From CAVRTJ01 sp964507185 (GTDB lineage Bacteria; Acidobacteriota; UBA4820; DSQY01), in the NCBI GenBank assembly GCA_964507185.1, contig CAZDOY010000077.1, positions 1 through 10,128 on the forward strand: DNA of 10,128 nt, read 5' to 3'. How positions within the stretch are numbered: position 1 is the first letter of the stretch; every line of letters begins with the position of its first letter. This document shows, in pieces, positions 1 to 8,273 of the stretch. The notes below the pieces were generated by a model. The model did not search any database. It was not told the DNA's origin and was given only the letters and a program-made list of their open reading frames with translations. The translations under genes and the position numbers were made by a program.

Positions 1-3
1 TGT

Positions 4-80
4 GGCGGTGTAGCTCAGGTGGTTAGAGCAAACGGCTCATATCCGTTGTGTCCGGGGTTCAAGTCCCTGCACCGCCACCA
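4..80 (+). tRNA. tRNA with CAT anticodon, probably elongator tRNA-Met
   Basis: The full cloverleaf can be folded by eye. The acceptor stem is GGCGGTG (4-10) with CACCGCC (70-76), followed by A77 and an encoded CCA (78-80). The D stem is GCTC/GAGC (13-16, 26-29) and the anticodon stem AACGG/CCGTT (31-35, 43-47). The loop CTCATAT places anticodon CAT at 38-40. The T stem is 53-57/65-69 with loop TTCAAGT. CAT anticodons belong to initiator Met, elongator Met or the Ile2 tRNA whose C34 becomes lysidine. The paired first acceptor position excludes a typical initiator. Overall resemblance to elongator tRNA-Met of related bacteria favours Met, but Ile2 is possible because the next gene is tilS. Any promoter lies upstream of the window. 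Confidence 0.95.
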
Positions 81-81
81 C

Positions 82-1041
82 CCCCTTATCAAGAAATTCC
101 GACAGGACCTGAAGTCTCTGCCGATCCGCGACGGCGAGCGGGTGCTCGCGGCCGTATCGGGCGGGGGCGACTCCGTCGGCCTGCTGGCCCTCTTTCTCTC
201 GGCCCGTCCGCGGCCCGACCTGGAACTCGGCGTGGCGCACGTCCACCATAACCTGCGGGGCGGGGAAGCCGACCGGGACCAGGCGGCCGTTGCGGCCCTG
301 GCCGAGGCCCTGGGCCTTTCCTTCAGGACAACCCGGCTCGACGGGGCGCCCGCGCAAGGCCAGAGCGTCGAGGAATGGGCCCGCCTGGGGCGCTACGCGG
401 CGCTGGAGTCCCTCCGCACGAAGGGCCGCTGGGACTGGGTGGCCACGGCGCACAGCCGGGACGACCAGGCCGAGACGGTTCTCCTCCGGATCGGCCGCGG
501 TACCGGCCTTCAGGGACTGGCGGGCATTCTGCCGGTGGCCGGGCATACCGTGCGGCCGGTCCTGGACTTTTCCGGCAACGAGCTGCGGCAGGCCGCCGCG
601 GACTGCGGGTTGGGATATCTCGAGGACTCCACCAACCGGGACAGGCGCTTCCTGCGCAACCGGATACGCCTGGACGTCCTGCCCACCGTGGACGCCGCCA
701 TGCCGGGATTCTCGCGCCACCTCGCCGCGCTGGCCCGCCTGGCGGCCGAGGCGCCCGCCTATTCGCGAGCCCTGGAAGTTGCGGTCTTCGAAGGGGATAG
801 CCTATATTATGAATGTTCGGCCCTCTCGGAGCTGACGGAGGGTGAGGGTCTCGCCGCCATGAGACAGGGCCTGCTCCTGTCCCGGGGTCATTTGCGCAGA
901 ATCGGCGAGAAGCACCTTCGGGCGCTGTGGGCCTTGAAAAGCGCCCGAACGGGGGCCTCGGTCGCCCTTCCCGGTGGATGGGAAGGCATCCGGGAGAAGA
1001 AGGGCATCCGGCTCAGGCGCCGGCCTGAAACGGAAGAGTGA
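82..1041 (+). CDS. tilS: tRNA(Ile)-lysidine synthase TilS (start codon unresolved)
   Basis: TilS uses ATP and lysine to convert C34 of tRNA-Ile2(CAU) to lysidine in the cytoplasm, changing both its codon reading (AUA) and its charging identity. The N-type ATP pyrophosphatase P-loop SGGGDS is at 157-174. It is followed by the family motifs AHVHHNLRG (about 232-258), HSRDDQAET (451-477), a GTGLQGLAG stretch, DSTNRD and RNRIR (655-669). A short C-terminal domain ends in an ALPGG-type motif. At about 320 residues it matches the short Aquifex-like TilS rather than the longer E. coli form. The start is odd: between the tRNA 3' end and the P-loop the only ATG/GTG/TTG in any frame is GTG142, which would leave four residues before SGGGDS. 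In-frame GTG19 and TTG46 lie inside the tRNA gene. Family-like sequence (GERVLAAVSGG) begins before 142, so I place the coding region from just after the tRNA. The stop is 10 bp upstream of hpt. Confidence 0.93.
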   Translation, partial: PLIKKFRQDLKSLPIRDGERVLAAVSGGGDSVGLLALFLSARPRPDLELGVAHVHHNLRGGEADRDQAAVAALAEALGLSFRTTRLDGAPAQGQSVEEWARLGRYAALESLRTKGRWDWVATAHSRDDQAETVLLRIGRGTGLQGLAGILPVAGHTVRPVLDFSGNELRQAAADCGLGYLEDSTNRDRRFLRNRIRLDVLPTVDAAMPGFSRHLAALARLAAEAPAYSRALEVAVFEGDSLYYECSALSELTEGEGLAAMRQGLLLSRGHLRRIGEKHLRALWALKSARTGASVALPGGWEGIREKKGIRLRRRPETEE

Positions 1042-1051
1042 GGGAGATGCC

Positions 1052-1567
1052 ATGAAGTTGGCCTCGGGGATCCTTTTCAGCGAGAATCAGATACAACAGC
1101 GCGTGGCAGAGCTGGCGCGGCAGATAAACCGGGATTATCAGGGCAAGTCGCTCGTCCTGTGCGCGGTGCTCAAGGGATCCATTCCCTTCCTCGGCGATCT
1201 CATGCGCCGCCTGGACGGGGAGGTCCGCATCGCGCTCATCGAGATGAAGAGCCAGGTAGACGGTCAGCACGCTTCCATCCTCTTCACCTCCAGTCTCGAC
1301 CTTGCGGAGCGGCACGTGCTGATCATAGAGGATATCGTGGACACGGGCATCACGCTGGACTACCTGATCAAGCACCTGGAGGCCGAGCGGTCCCCGGCGT
1401 CCCTGAAGGTCGCCGTGCTCCTGGACAAGCCCGAGGCCCGGCGGATTGACGTCCCCGTCCACTACCGGGGGTTCACGGTGCCCGACAGGTTCGTCGTGGG
1501 GTACGGTCTCGACTACAAGGAGCTGTACCGCAACCTGCCCTACATCGGCTGGGTCGAGCAGGAATGA
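1052..1567 (+). CDS. hpt: Hypoxanthine phosphoribosyltransferase family protein (171 aa)
   Basis: The family transfers the phosphoribosyl group of PRPP to hypoxanthine (or guanine) in cytoplasmic purine salvage. ATG1052 follows an AGGGAG ribosome binding site (1041-1046), and the 171-residue length is usual. Visible motifs are the KGS loop (residues 41-43), the PRPP-binding VLIIEDIVDTG (89-99) with the expected catalytic Asp97, FVVGYGLDY (147-155) and the C-terminal YRNLPYIG. The second flexible loop is unusual. Family members normally carry a Ser-Tyr followed by a Thr/Ser-Ser-Gly stretch; here the corresponding segment reads MKSQVDGQHAS (65-75), lacks the Tyr and appears several residues shorter. 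The fold assignment is secure, but substrate or activity may differ. The order tilS-hpt-ftsH is also found in Firmicutes. Confidence 0.9.
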   Translation: MKLASGILFSENQIQQRVAELARQINRDYQGKSLVLCAVLKGSIPFLGDLMRRLDGEVRIALIEMKSQVDGQHASILFTSSLDLAERHVLIIEDIVDTGITLDYLIKHLEAERSPASLKVAVLLDKPEARRIDVPVHYRGFTVPDRFVVGYGLDYKELYRNLPYIGWVEQE

Positions 1568-1609
1568 TGTCACCCATTTGGATGTTGAGCATCTAGGTAG
1601 ATTAGAACT

Positions 1610-1682
1610 GTGGCTCGGGCCGGGGCGTTACGCGCGAGCGACGTCTCAGCGGCCGCCCGGCGAAGGAAGGGTCCGGAGCCAC
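1610..1682 (+). promoter_or_regulatory. Structured leader upstream of ftsH
   Basis: The 131-bp gap between hpt and ftsH contains a long inverted repeat. GTGGCTC-GGGCC (1610-1621) can pair with GGTCC-G-GAGCCAC (1670-1682), giving 12 pairs with one bulged G and one G-U pair. The 48-nt interior has further self-pairing options, for example GCCGGG (1619-1624) with CCCGGC (1656-1661). The outer stem ends 5 nt before the ftsH Shine-Dalgarno sequence AAGGAG (1688-1693). There is no T-tract, so it is not a standard terminator. I could not find a convincing -35/-10 pair in the AT-richer stretch 1574-1608. A regulatory role is inferred from position only. Confidence 0.4.
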
Positions 1683-1698
1683 ACGTGAAGGAGTTTTC

Positions 1699-3633
<1,935 letters not shown>

Positions 3634-3639
3634 CGCTCC

Positions 3640-4884
3640 ATGGATGCGGGCCCCGGTACGCCGGAACGGCACGGAGCCGTCAGGGAATCCGGATTCAACT
3701 GCTTCGTCCTTGCGCTGTCCCCACAGGAACGCAAGCCCTATCTCGAACGGCTCGACGCGGGCCGTGAGGTCGTGGCGCGCCTGGCGGGCCGGATGGACGG
3801 CCCGGGCATCCAGGCCGACGGCCTGGACCCTCGCGCGGCGGCACTCCTCAGGCAGAGCATGCTGGCCGCGGGGGGCGATGCGGCCGTGCCCGAATCGGTG
3901 GACCGCTTCGCAGGGAAGGCGGTCAGCGTTTACCTGGTCGGCGAGCGGGACATCTTCAACCGCGTCCCCGCCCTTATCAAGGACGGCCCCTACGGCCTGA
4001 ACGCGCTCGGCCCGGAGATCGAGGACTGCCTCCGGCGGGCCTCCCGTCCCAGGCGGCTGGTCGTTCGAGGCGACGATCTGCTCGCAAGCAGGCGCTGCCT
4101 GATCATGGGCATCCTGAACCTCACGCCGGACTCTTTCTCGGACGGCGGGCGCTACCTGGCCCCGGACAAGGCCGTTGCCCATGGGCTGAGAATGGTCGAG
4201 GAGGGCGCCCACATCCTCGACCTCGGCGCCGAATCGAGCCGCCCCGGGAGCGAGCCGGTCTCCGCGGAGGAGGAGTCGGATCGGCTGCTGCCCGTTCTCG
4301 CCGCGTTGCGGGCCTCGGTGCCCGGCACCGTGATTTCCGTGGACACCACCAAGTCGGTAGTGGCGAGGAAGGCCCTCGAGGCGGGCGCCGACATGATCAA
4401 CGACATCTCCTCGGGCCGGATGGACCCGGCCATGATGTCGCTGTGCGCCGAAAGGAAGGCCCCCCTCGTCCTGATGCACATGCGAGGTGTTCCGAAGACC
4501 ATGCAGGAGGAGCCCTTTTACAGGGACCCCGTCGGAGAAGTCACGGAGGAGCTTCGAGACAGGGTTTTCGAAGCGGAAGCCGCCGGCATGGGTCCGGGCG
4601 ACCTCGTGGTGGACCCCGGCATCGGCTTCGGCAAACGGCCGCGTGACAACACCGCGTTGATCCGCCATCTCGAAGCCCTTTCGAGCCTGGGCTATCCCGT
4701 GCTGGTCGGTGTATCCAGGAAGAGCATCATCGGTTTTCTCACCGGCGCTGCCGTGGAGGAGCGACTGCCCGGCACCATCGCCCTCCACACGGCGGCCCTG
4801 CTGAAGGGCGCCTCCATCCTCAGGGTCCACGACGTGAAAGCGCACGTTCAGGCCCTCGCCTGCGCCGAGGCCCTACTGGCCTGA
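3640..4884 (+). CDS. folP: Dihydropteroate synthase FolP with N-terminal extension (414 aa)
   Basis: FolP condenses 6-hydroxymethyl-dihydropterin diphosphate with p-aminobenzoate to form dihydropteroate in folate synthesis, and is the sulfonamide target. The TIM-barrel enzyme occupies about residues 150-414. It has MGILNLTPDSFSDGG (156-170), the DLGAESSRPG loop (194-203), VDTTK (234-238), IND (253-255), MHMRG (279-283), DPGIGFGK (325-332), SRKS (359-362) and the terminal RVHDV (395-399). All expected ligand-binding positions are present. Residues 1-145 form an extra domain including AAGGDAAV (about 76-83). From memory, some delta-proteobacterial, clostridial and archaeal FolP proteins carry a similar extension, whose role is not clear to me. 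ATG3640 lies 6 bp after ftsH; only a weak GGCGGGG precedes it, so coupled translation is likely. No hydroxymethyl-dihydropterin kinase is nearby. Confidence 0.95.
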   Translation: MDAGPGTPERHGAVRESGFNCFVLALSPQERKPYLERLDAGREVVARLAGRMDGPGIQADGLDPRAAALLRQSMLAAGGDAAVPESVDRFAGKAVSVYLVGERDIFNRVPALIKDGPYGLNALGPEIEDCLRRASRPRRLVVRGDDLLASRRCLIMGILNLTPDSFSDGGRYLAPDKAVAHGLRMVEEGAHILDLGAESSRPGSEPVSAEEESDRLLPVLAALRASVPGTVISVDTTKSVVARKALEAGADMINDISSGRMDPAMMSLCAERKAPLVLMHMRGVPKTMQEEPFYRDPVGEVTEELRDRVFEAEAAGMGPGDLVVDPGIGFGKRPRDNTALIRHLEALSSLGYPVLVGVSRKSIIGFLTGAAVEERLPGTIALHTAALLKGASILRVHDVKAHVQALACAEALLA

Positions 4885-4955
4885 GACGGGCGGGAGGCGG
4901 CTGGCCAAATTCCGCACGGGCGTGGTACGGTACTAGCCTTTTCGGAGAGACATAA

Positions 4956-6320
4956 ATGAAGGACTACATACGAATCGGCGCGGCGCAGGGATTCTGGGGA
5001 GACAGGCCCGACGCCCCCGTGGACCTCGCGCGCCACGGCGACTGCGACTATCTCATCCTGGATTACCTGGCGGAGGTCACGATGTCGATCCTTCAGCGCC
5101 AGCGCCAGCGCAACCCGGACCTGGGATACGCGACGGACTTCCCGAAGGTGGCGGGCTCTCTCGCCCCCTGCCTGAAGGAAGGCCTCAAAATCGTCACCAA
5201 CGCCGGGGGTATCAATCCCATCGGATGCGCCCGCGCGGTCCTCGCCGAACTGGCGAAGGAGGGCCTCGAGGGCGTCAAGGTGGGCGTGGTTTACGGGGAC
5301 GACATTCTCGACCAGCTCCCCGGCTTGATCGCCTCGGGCGAGGAACTGCAGAACATGGAGACCGGCGAGCCTCTCGAGGGAGTCCTCAAGCGGGTCGTCT
5401 CCGCAAACGTCTACTTCGGCGCCGCCCCGATTGTAGACGTGCTGAACGGGGGCGCCCAGATCGTCGTGACGGGCCGCTGCACGGACACCGGACTTGCCCT
5501 CGCGCCCATGGCCCACGCTTTCGGCTGGCCGCTCGACGACTACCGCCTCGCGGCGTCGGGCACGGTGGCGGGCCACCTCCTGGAGTGCGGCGCCCAGGCG
5601 TCCGGGGGCAATTTTTCGGCGGACTGGGAATCGGTTCCCGACCTGGCCCGCATCGGCTACCCCATCGCGGAAGCCTACCCCGATGGAACCTTCGTCATGA
5701 CCAAACCGGCAGGCCTGGGGGGCATGGTCACGCAGGCCGTGATCAAGGAGCAGATCGTCTACGAGCTGGGCGACCCGCGCAACTACATCAGCCCGGACTG
5801 CGTCATCGACTTCACCTCCATACGCCTGAGCGACGACGGGGAAGACAGGGTTCGCGTATCGGGCGTGCGCGGCGGGGATCCGACGGCCTTCTACAAGGTG
5901 TCCATGGCCTACAAGGCGGGATGGCGGACCAGCGGGACGCTCACCTACACCTGGCCCGACGCCCTCAAAAAGGCCCGCAAGGCCAGAGAAATCCTGGAGG
6001 CCCGCATCGCCCATCTCGATCTCAAATTGGACGACGTGGTCTTCGAGTACCTGGGCGTGAACGCCTGCCACGGATCGCTCGTCACGATTCCCGACGAGGC
6101 CTCCATCAACGAGGTGGTCTTCCGCGTCGCCGTCCATTCCATGGAACGCAAGTCCGTCGAACGCTTCGGCTACGAGCTGGCACCCCTCATCCTGGACGGG
6201 CCACCGTCGGTGACGGGCTTCGCCGGCGGCCGGCCCAAGCCCAAGGAGGTCATCGCCTACTGGCCCGCGCTCATGCGGAAGACGGCGGCCTCGCCCGTCA
6301 CGGACATTCTGGAGAACTGA
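4956..6320 (+). CDS. AtuA/DUF1446 family protein, large subunit (454 aa)
   Basis: This belongs to the acyclic terpene utilisation AtuA (DUF1446) family. The family is named after a Pseudomonas citronellol/geraniol degradation gene, but its biochemical reaction is not established. Family features are the N-terminal IRIGAAQGFWGDR, then DYLAEVTMSIL, NAGGINP, TGRCTDTG (172-179) and the diagnostic ECGAQASGGNFSA (210-222). There is no signal peptide or membrane segment. ATG4956 is preceded by GGAGAG (4944-4949). The 71-bp gap after folP has no T-tract terminator and no convincing promoter, so read-through from folP is possible. The C-terminal domain found fused in many AtuA proteins is encoded by the next gene. 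No acyl-CoA carboxylase, dehydrogenase or hydratase gene is nearby, so terpene breakdown is not supported by context. Confidence 0.88.
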   Translation: MKDYIRIGAAQGFWGDRPDAPVDLARHGDCDYLILDYLAEVTMSILQRQRQRNPDLGYATDFPKVAGSLAPCLKEGLKIVTNAGGINPIGCARAVLAELAKEGLEGVKVGVVYGDDILDQLPGLIASGEELQNMETGEPLEGVLKRVVSANVYFGAAPIVDVLNGGAQIVVTGRCTDTGLALAPMAHAFGWPLDDYRLAASGTVAGHLLECGAQASGGNFSADWESVPDLARIGYPIAEAYPDGTFVMTKPAGLGGMVTQAVIKEQIVYELGDPRNYISPDCVIDFTSIRLSDDGEDRVRVSGVRGGDPTAFYKVSMAYKAGWRTSGTLTYTWPDALKKARKAREILEARIAHLDLKLDDVVFEYLGVNACHGSLVTIPDEASINEVVFRVAVHSMERKSVERFGYELAPLILDGPPSVTGFAGGRPKPKEVIAYWPALMRKTAASPVTDILEN

Positions 6321-6321
6321 C

Positions 6322-6666
6322 ATGGCCGAGAACACCAGACGCGAGAGGCTCCTGGTCATCGCACACGCCAGGAGCGGCGACAAGGGAGACATGGTCAACG
6401 TGGGCGTCATCGCCCGGAGCGAAGCGGCCTACCCCTTCCTGAAGAAGGTCCTCACCGCGGAGCGCGTCAAGGCCCACTTCGGCGAACTCGTGGGGGGCGA
6501 AGTGGAACGCTTCGAGATGGACAACATCGGGGCCTTGAACTTCCTGCTGCACGGCAGCCTCGGCGGCGGGGGAACGGTGGACCTCCGCACCGACGCCCAG
6601 GGCAAGACCTACGCCGCGGCCATGCTCCGCATGGAGCTCGACATTCCAGAGTCGCTGCTCGACTGA
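6322..6666 (+). CDS. AtuA-related small protein, C-terminal AtuA-like domain (114 aa)
   Basis: The 114-residue protein corresponds to the small alpha/beta domain that forms the C-terminus of fused AtuA/DUF1446 proteins. The hallmark is HARSGDKGDMVNVGVIAR (about residues 14-31), with a Gly-rich GSLGGGGTVDLRTDAQGK segment near residues 76-93. It starts 1 bp after the stop of the large subunit. GGAG at 6311-6314, inside the end of the upstream gene, serves as its ribosome binding site, so the two are almost certainly translationally coupled and probably form one complex. Its own function is unknown. A strong terminator follows 23 bp after the stop. Confidence 0.85.
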   Translation: MAENTRRERLLVIAHARSGDKGDMVNVGVIARSEAAYPFLKKVLTAERVKAHFGELVGGEVERFEMDNIGALNFLLHGSLGGGGTVDLRTDAQGKTYAAAMLRMELDIPESLLD

Positions 6667-6688
6667 CCGCGGGGCGGATGGAGAACAC

Positions 6689-6730
6689 AAGGCCGGCGCC
6701 CCCGGACGGGAAGCGCCGGCCTTCTCTTTT
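6689..6730 (+). terminator. Intrinsic terminator after the AtuA pair
   Basis: AAGGCCGGCGC (6689-6699) pairs perfectly with GCGCCGGCCTT (6713-6723) around a 13-nt loop and is followed by CTCTTTT (6724-6730). It ends the + strand block. The - strand Memo-like gene stops just beyond it at 6749. Read from that side, an A-rich stretch precedes the hairpin and a weaker T-containing stretch follows it, so it may serve both convergent genes. Confidence 0.9.
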
Positions 6731-6748
6731 CCAATTATGCAGACGGCC

Positions 6749-7912
6749 CTACTTCGTCGGTGCGCTTTTCTCGACCGTATAGGCCGCCGCCGGGTAGCCC
6801 ACGAAGTGGTAGAGGCTGTCGGGCGCGGTTTTGCCGAGTCCGGGCGTCTTCGCCGGCAGCTCCGGCCAGCCCACGGACGTGGCGTAGGCAATGGGATGGC
6901 CTTCCAGCGCGCCGCGCGCGCCGGCGGCCCCGTCCCGGGCGAGCCTGTCCATGAGGAGCAGCCCGAAGGGCACGCTGTACCGGCCGCACCACGTTCGCCG
7001 GTAGGTGCCCGGGTTCTTCGGATCGCAGAAGGTATCGAACACCTCGCGCACCTTGGCGATGTCGATCCGGCCGGCCAGGGGCCCCTTCAGCAGGGCCTCG
7101 TCGGCCCCGACCGCCTTCTCGTACGCCGCTATCCCCCCTGCGCCGTAGGGTTCGTAGTCGAAGTCGGGCCCGTAGTGCGTGGCGTCCGAGGAGATGACCA
7201 CCGCCACGTCCTTCCCTAAAACCCAACCTCTTTGTGCACAAACGGTCTTGATGGCGTCGGCCGTGTCGTCGGCGAGTCTGCGCATACGGTCGAAGTTCAT
7301 GGTCGGGACGAGGAAGGGGACGATCTCCAGATCGGGGTGGATGTGCTTGAGCCAGTACACGATGGCCTCCACCGAGTGTTCCGAGTCCTGCATGGCGGCG
7401 TCCTGGATCCAGTCGCCCGCCGGCAGCGTCTTCAAGAGGTCTTCCCGCAGAGAGGAAACGGGCACGTCGCCGTCCGGAGAGCGCCACGCTTTGTAGGGGC
7501 CGAAAACCAGCGCATCGTGCGCGCCGAAGGCCCGCCACTTGTGGAAGACGCCGACCACGATGATCCGACGGGCCTTCACCTGGGGAAGCACCGCGCGGTA
7601 GACGCGCCCCGCGTAGACGTAGTCGTCGTGCGGACAGATCACGCCGACGACGGGCGAGGACGGGGCCTTGCCGAGGATGTCCGGGGCCGGCGGCATGTCC
7701 GACAGCCGCCAGACCTCCGCCATCTGCTCGGCCGTGGAGGAGAAGCCGACGTTGTCCTTCTGACCCCTGAGGGCCGTACTCTCGGAAGGAATGCCCATGG
7801 TGCTCCGCACTTCATCGAGCGTCGGTGGGGTCGGTTTGGCGGCCTGAATGCAGGCGCCCGGCAGAATAAAGCCGCAGACGGTGACCAGAAGGATCAGCAC
7901 ACCCATTCTCAT
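6749..7912 (-). CDS. Exported Memo-family (AmmeMemoRadiSam protein B-like) protein (387 aa)
   Basis: The core resembles Memo proteins, which share the fold of class III (LigB-type) non-heme iron dioxygenases. Expected metal-site positions are present: His95 in PHDDYVYAG, His124 in GVFHKW, Asp176/His179 in DSEHSVE, Asp243/His246 in SSDATHYG and Cys309 in WCGR. Residues 1-25 form an export signal: M-R, a hydrophobic stretch, then LPGACIQAA. Cleavage after IQA is plausible. Cys21 also allows a lipoprotein, but the lipobox is poor because Pro is at -3. Most Memo relatives are cytoplasmic, so this is unusual. The substrate is unknown. ATG7912 follows TAAGGGGG; a second in-frame ATG at 7906 is an alternative. 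No AMMECR1 or radical SAM partner is in the window. It lies 123 bp downstream of a small - strand gene that may share its transcript. Confidence 0.82.
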   Translation of the reverse strand: MRMGVLILLVTVCGFILPGACIQAAKPTPPTLDEVRSTMGIPSESTALRGQKDNVGFSSTAEQMAEVWRLSDMPPAPDILGKAPSSPVVGVICPHDDYVYAGRVYRAVLPQVKARRIIVVGVFHKWRAFGAHDALVFGPYKAWRSPDGDVPVSSLREDLLKTLPAGDWIQDAAMQDSEHSVEAIVYWLKHIHPDLEIVPFLVPTMNFDRMRRLADDTADAIKTVCAQRGWVLGKDVAVVISSDATHYGPDFDYEPYGAGGIAAYEKAVGADEALLKGPLAGRIDIAKVREVFDTFCDPKNPGTYRRTWCGRYSVPFGLLLMDRLARDGAAGARGALEGHPIAYATSVGWPELPAKTPGLGKTAPDSLYHFVGYPAAAYTVEKSAPTK

Positions 7913-7982
7913 AGGCTCCCCCTTAAACGTGTTGCGTGACGAAGAACCGCCGCGCGCATGCGGGCAGACAGCGCCGGACCAC

Positions 7983-8007
7983 CCTCCCCCTGGGACAGAC
8001 GGGGAGG
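7983..8007 (-). promoter_or_regulatory. Hairpin between the small gene and the Memo-like gene
   Basis: In - strand RNA, CCTCCCC (8007-8001) pairs with GGGGAGG (7989-7983) around an 11-nt loop. No T-run follows on either strand, so it is not a standard terminator. The CTCCCC part of the first arm can alternatively pair with the GGGGAG of the Memo-like gene's ribosome binding site (7916-7922). It could therefore mark an mRNA processing or translation-control site; this is inference. Confidence 0.3.
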
Positions 8008-8035
8008 CCCGATTGTCAAGATTATGACTCTATCA

Positions 8036-8221
8036 CTATTTGGGCGCGTTCTGGGGAGCTTTCTGGGGGTTCGGTTGGCCGGGGCCGTCCTCCGTCTCTG
8101 TCTTCGGGACGTCCTTGTCTTTCTGCGGCTTGCGCCCGGAATACTTGGTGGCTTTGTCCTCCGGCCAGGGTCCACGATAGGGATTATGCTGGCCGCCTTT
8201 TCCTTTTCTTTTGCCGGTCAT
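8036..8221 (-). CDS. Small Lys/Pro-rich hydrophilic protein of unknown function (61 aa)
   Basis: I do not recognise this protein. The frame is open further upstream, but ATG8221 has a very good ribosome binding site (GGAGGTG, five bases before the start) and the promoter-like sequence lies further out, so I choose this start. The 61 residues contain 11 Lys, 3 Arg and 10 Pro, with Val38 and Met1 almost the only aliphatic residues. The N-terminus is basic (TGKRKGKGG), a central segment is aromatic (HNPYRGPWPEDKATKYSGRK, residues 12-31), and the tail is a Pro/Gln/Asn/Lys-rich probable disordered region. No signal peptide or membrane segment is visible. It could bind nucleic acid or the ribosome, judged only from composition. 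It lies upstream of the Memo-like gene on the same strand and diverges from the pterin dehydratase gene. Confidence 0.62.
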   Translation of the reverse strand: MTGKRKGKGGQHNPYRGPWPEDKATKYSGRKPQKDKDVPKTETEDGPGQPNPQKAPQNAPK

Positions 8222-8260
8222 GGGACACCTCCGCGCACCTCTCGGGTGAAAATCGATCGT

Positions 8261-8272
8261 GGGTGCACACCC
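8261..8272. promoter_or_regulatory. 12-bp dyad, possible operator
   Basis: GGGTG-CA-CACCC is a perfect 5-bp inverted repeat around two bases. It begins just downstream of the candidate -10 box at 8274-8279 on the - strand, so it would cover the transcription start of the 61-residue gene. A repressor site is possible; the repeat is short and could be chance. Confidence 0.3.
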
Positions 8273-8273
8273 A

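Noticed and set aside
974..1051. Upstream ATG extension of hpt inside tilS
   Set aside because: ATG1052 has a well-placed AGGGAG and gives the usual family length. The extension is Arg/Gly/Ser-rich tilS shadow sequence.
4901..4915. Sigma54-like TGGCCAAATTCCGCA before the AtuA gene
   Set aside because: The GG and GC elements are 9 bases apart instead of the required 10, and the rest of the match is poor.
4848..6410. 520-codon - strand frame opposite the AtuA large subunit
   Set aside because: It is a shadow of a gene with clear family motifs, and it has no ribosome binding site or domain of its own.
5225..6442. 405-codon + strand frame overlapping the AtuA pair
   Set aside because: The translation is Arg/Gly/Pro-rich low-complexity sequence typical of a shifted GC-rich frame.
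8013..8036. TTGTCA on the + strand and TTGACA on the - strand in the AT-rich patch
   Set aside because: Neither has a credible -10 box at 16-18 bp, and the + strand version would lead only into antisense sequence.
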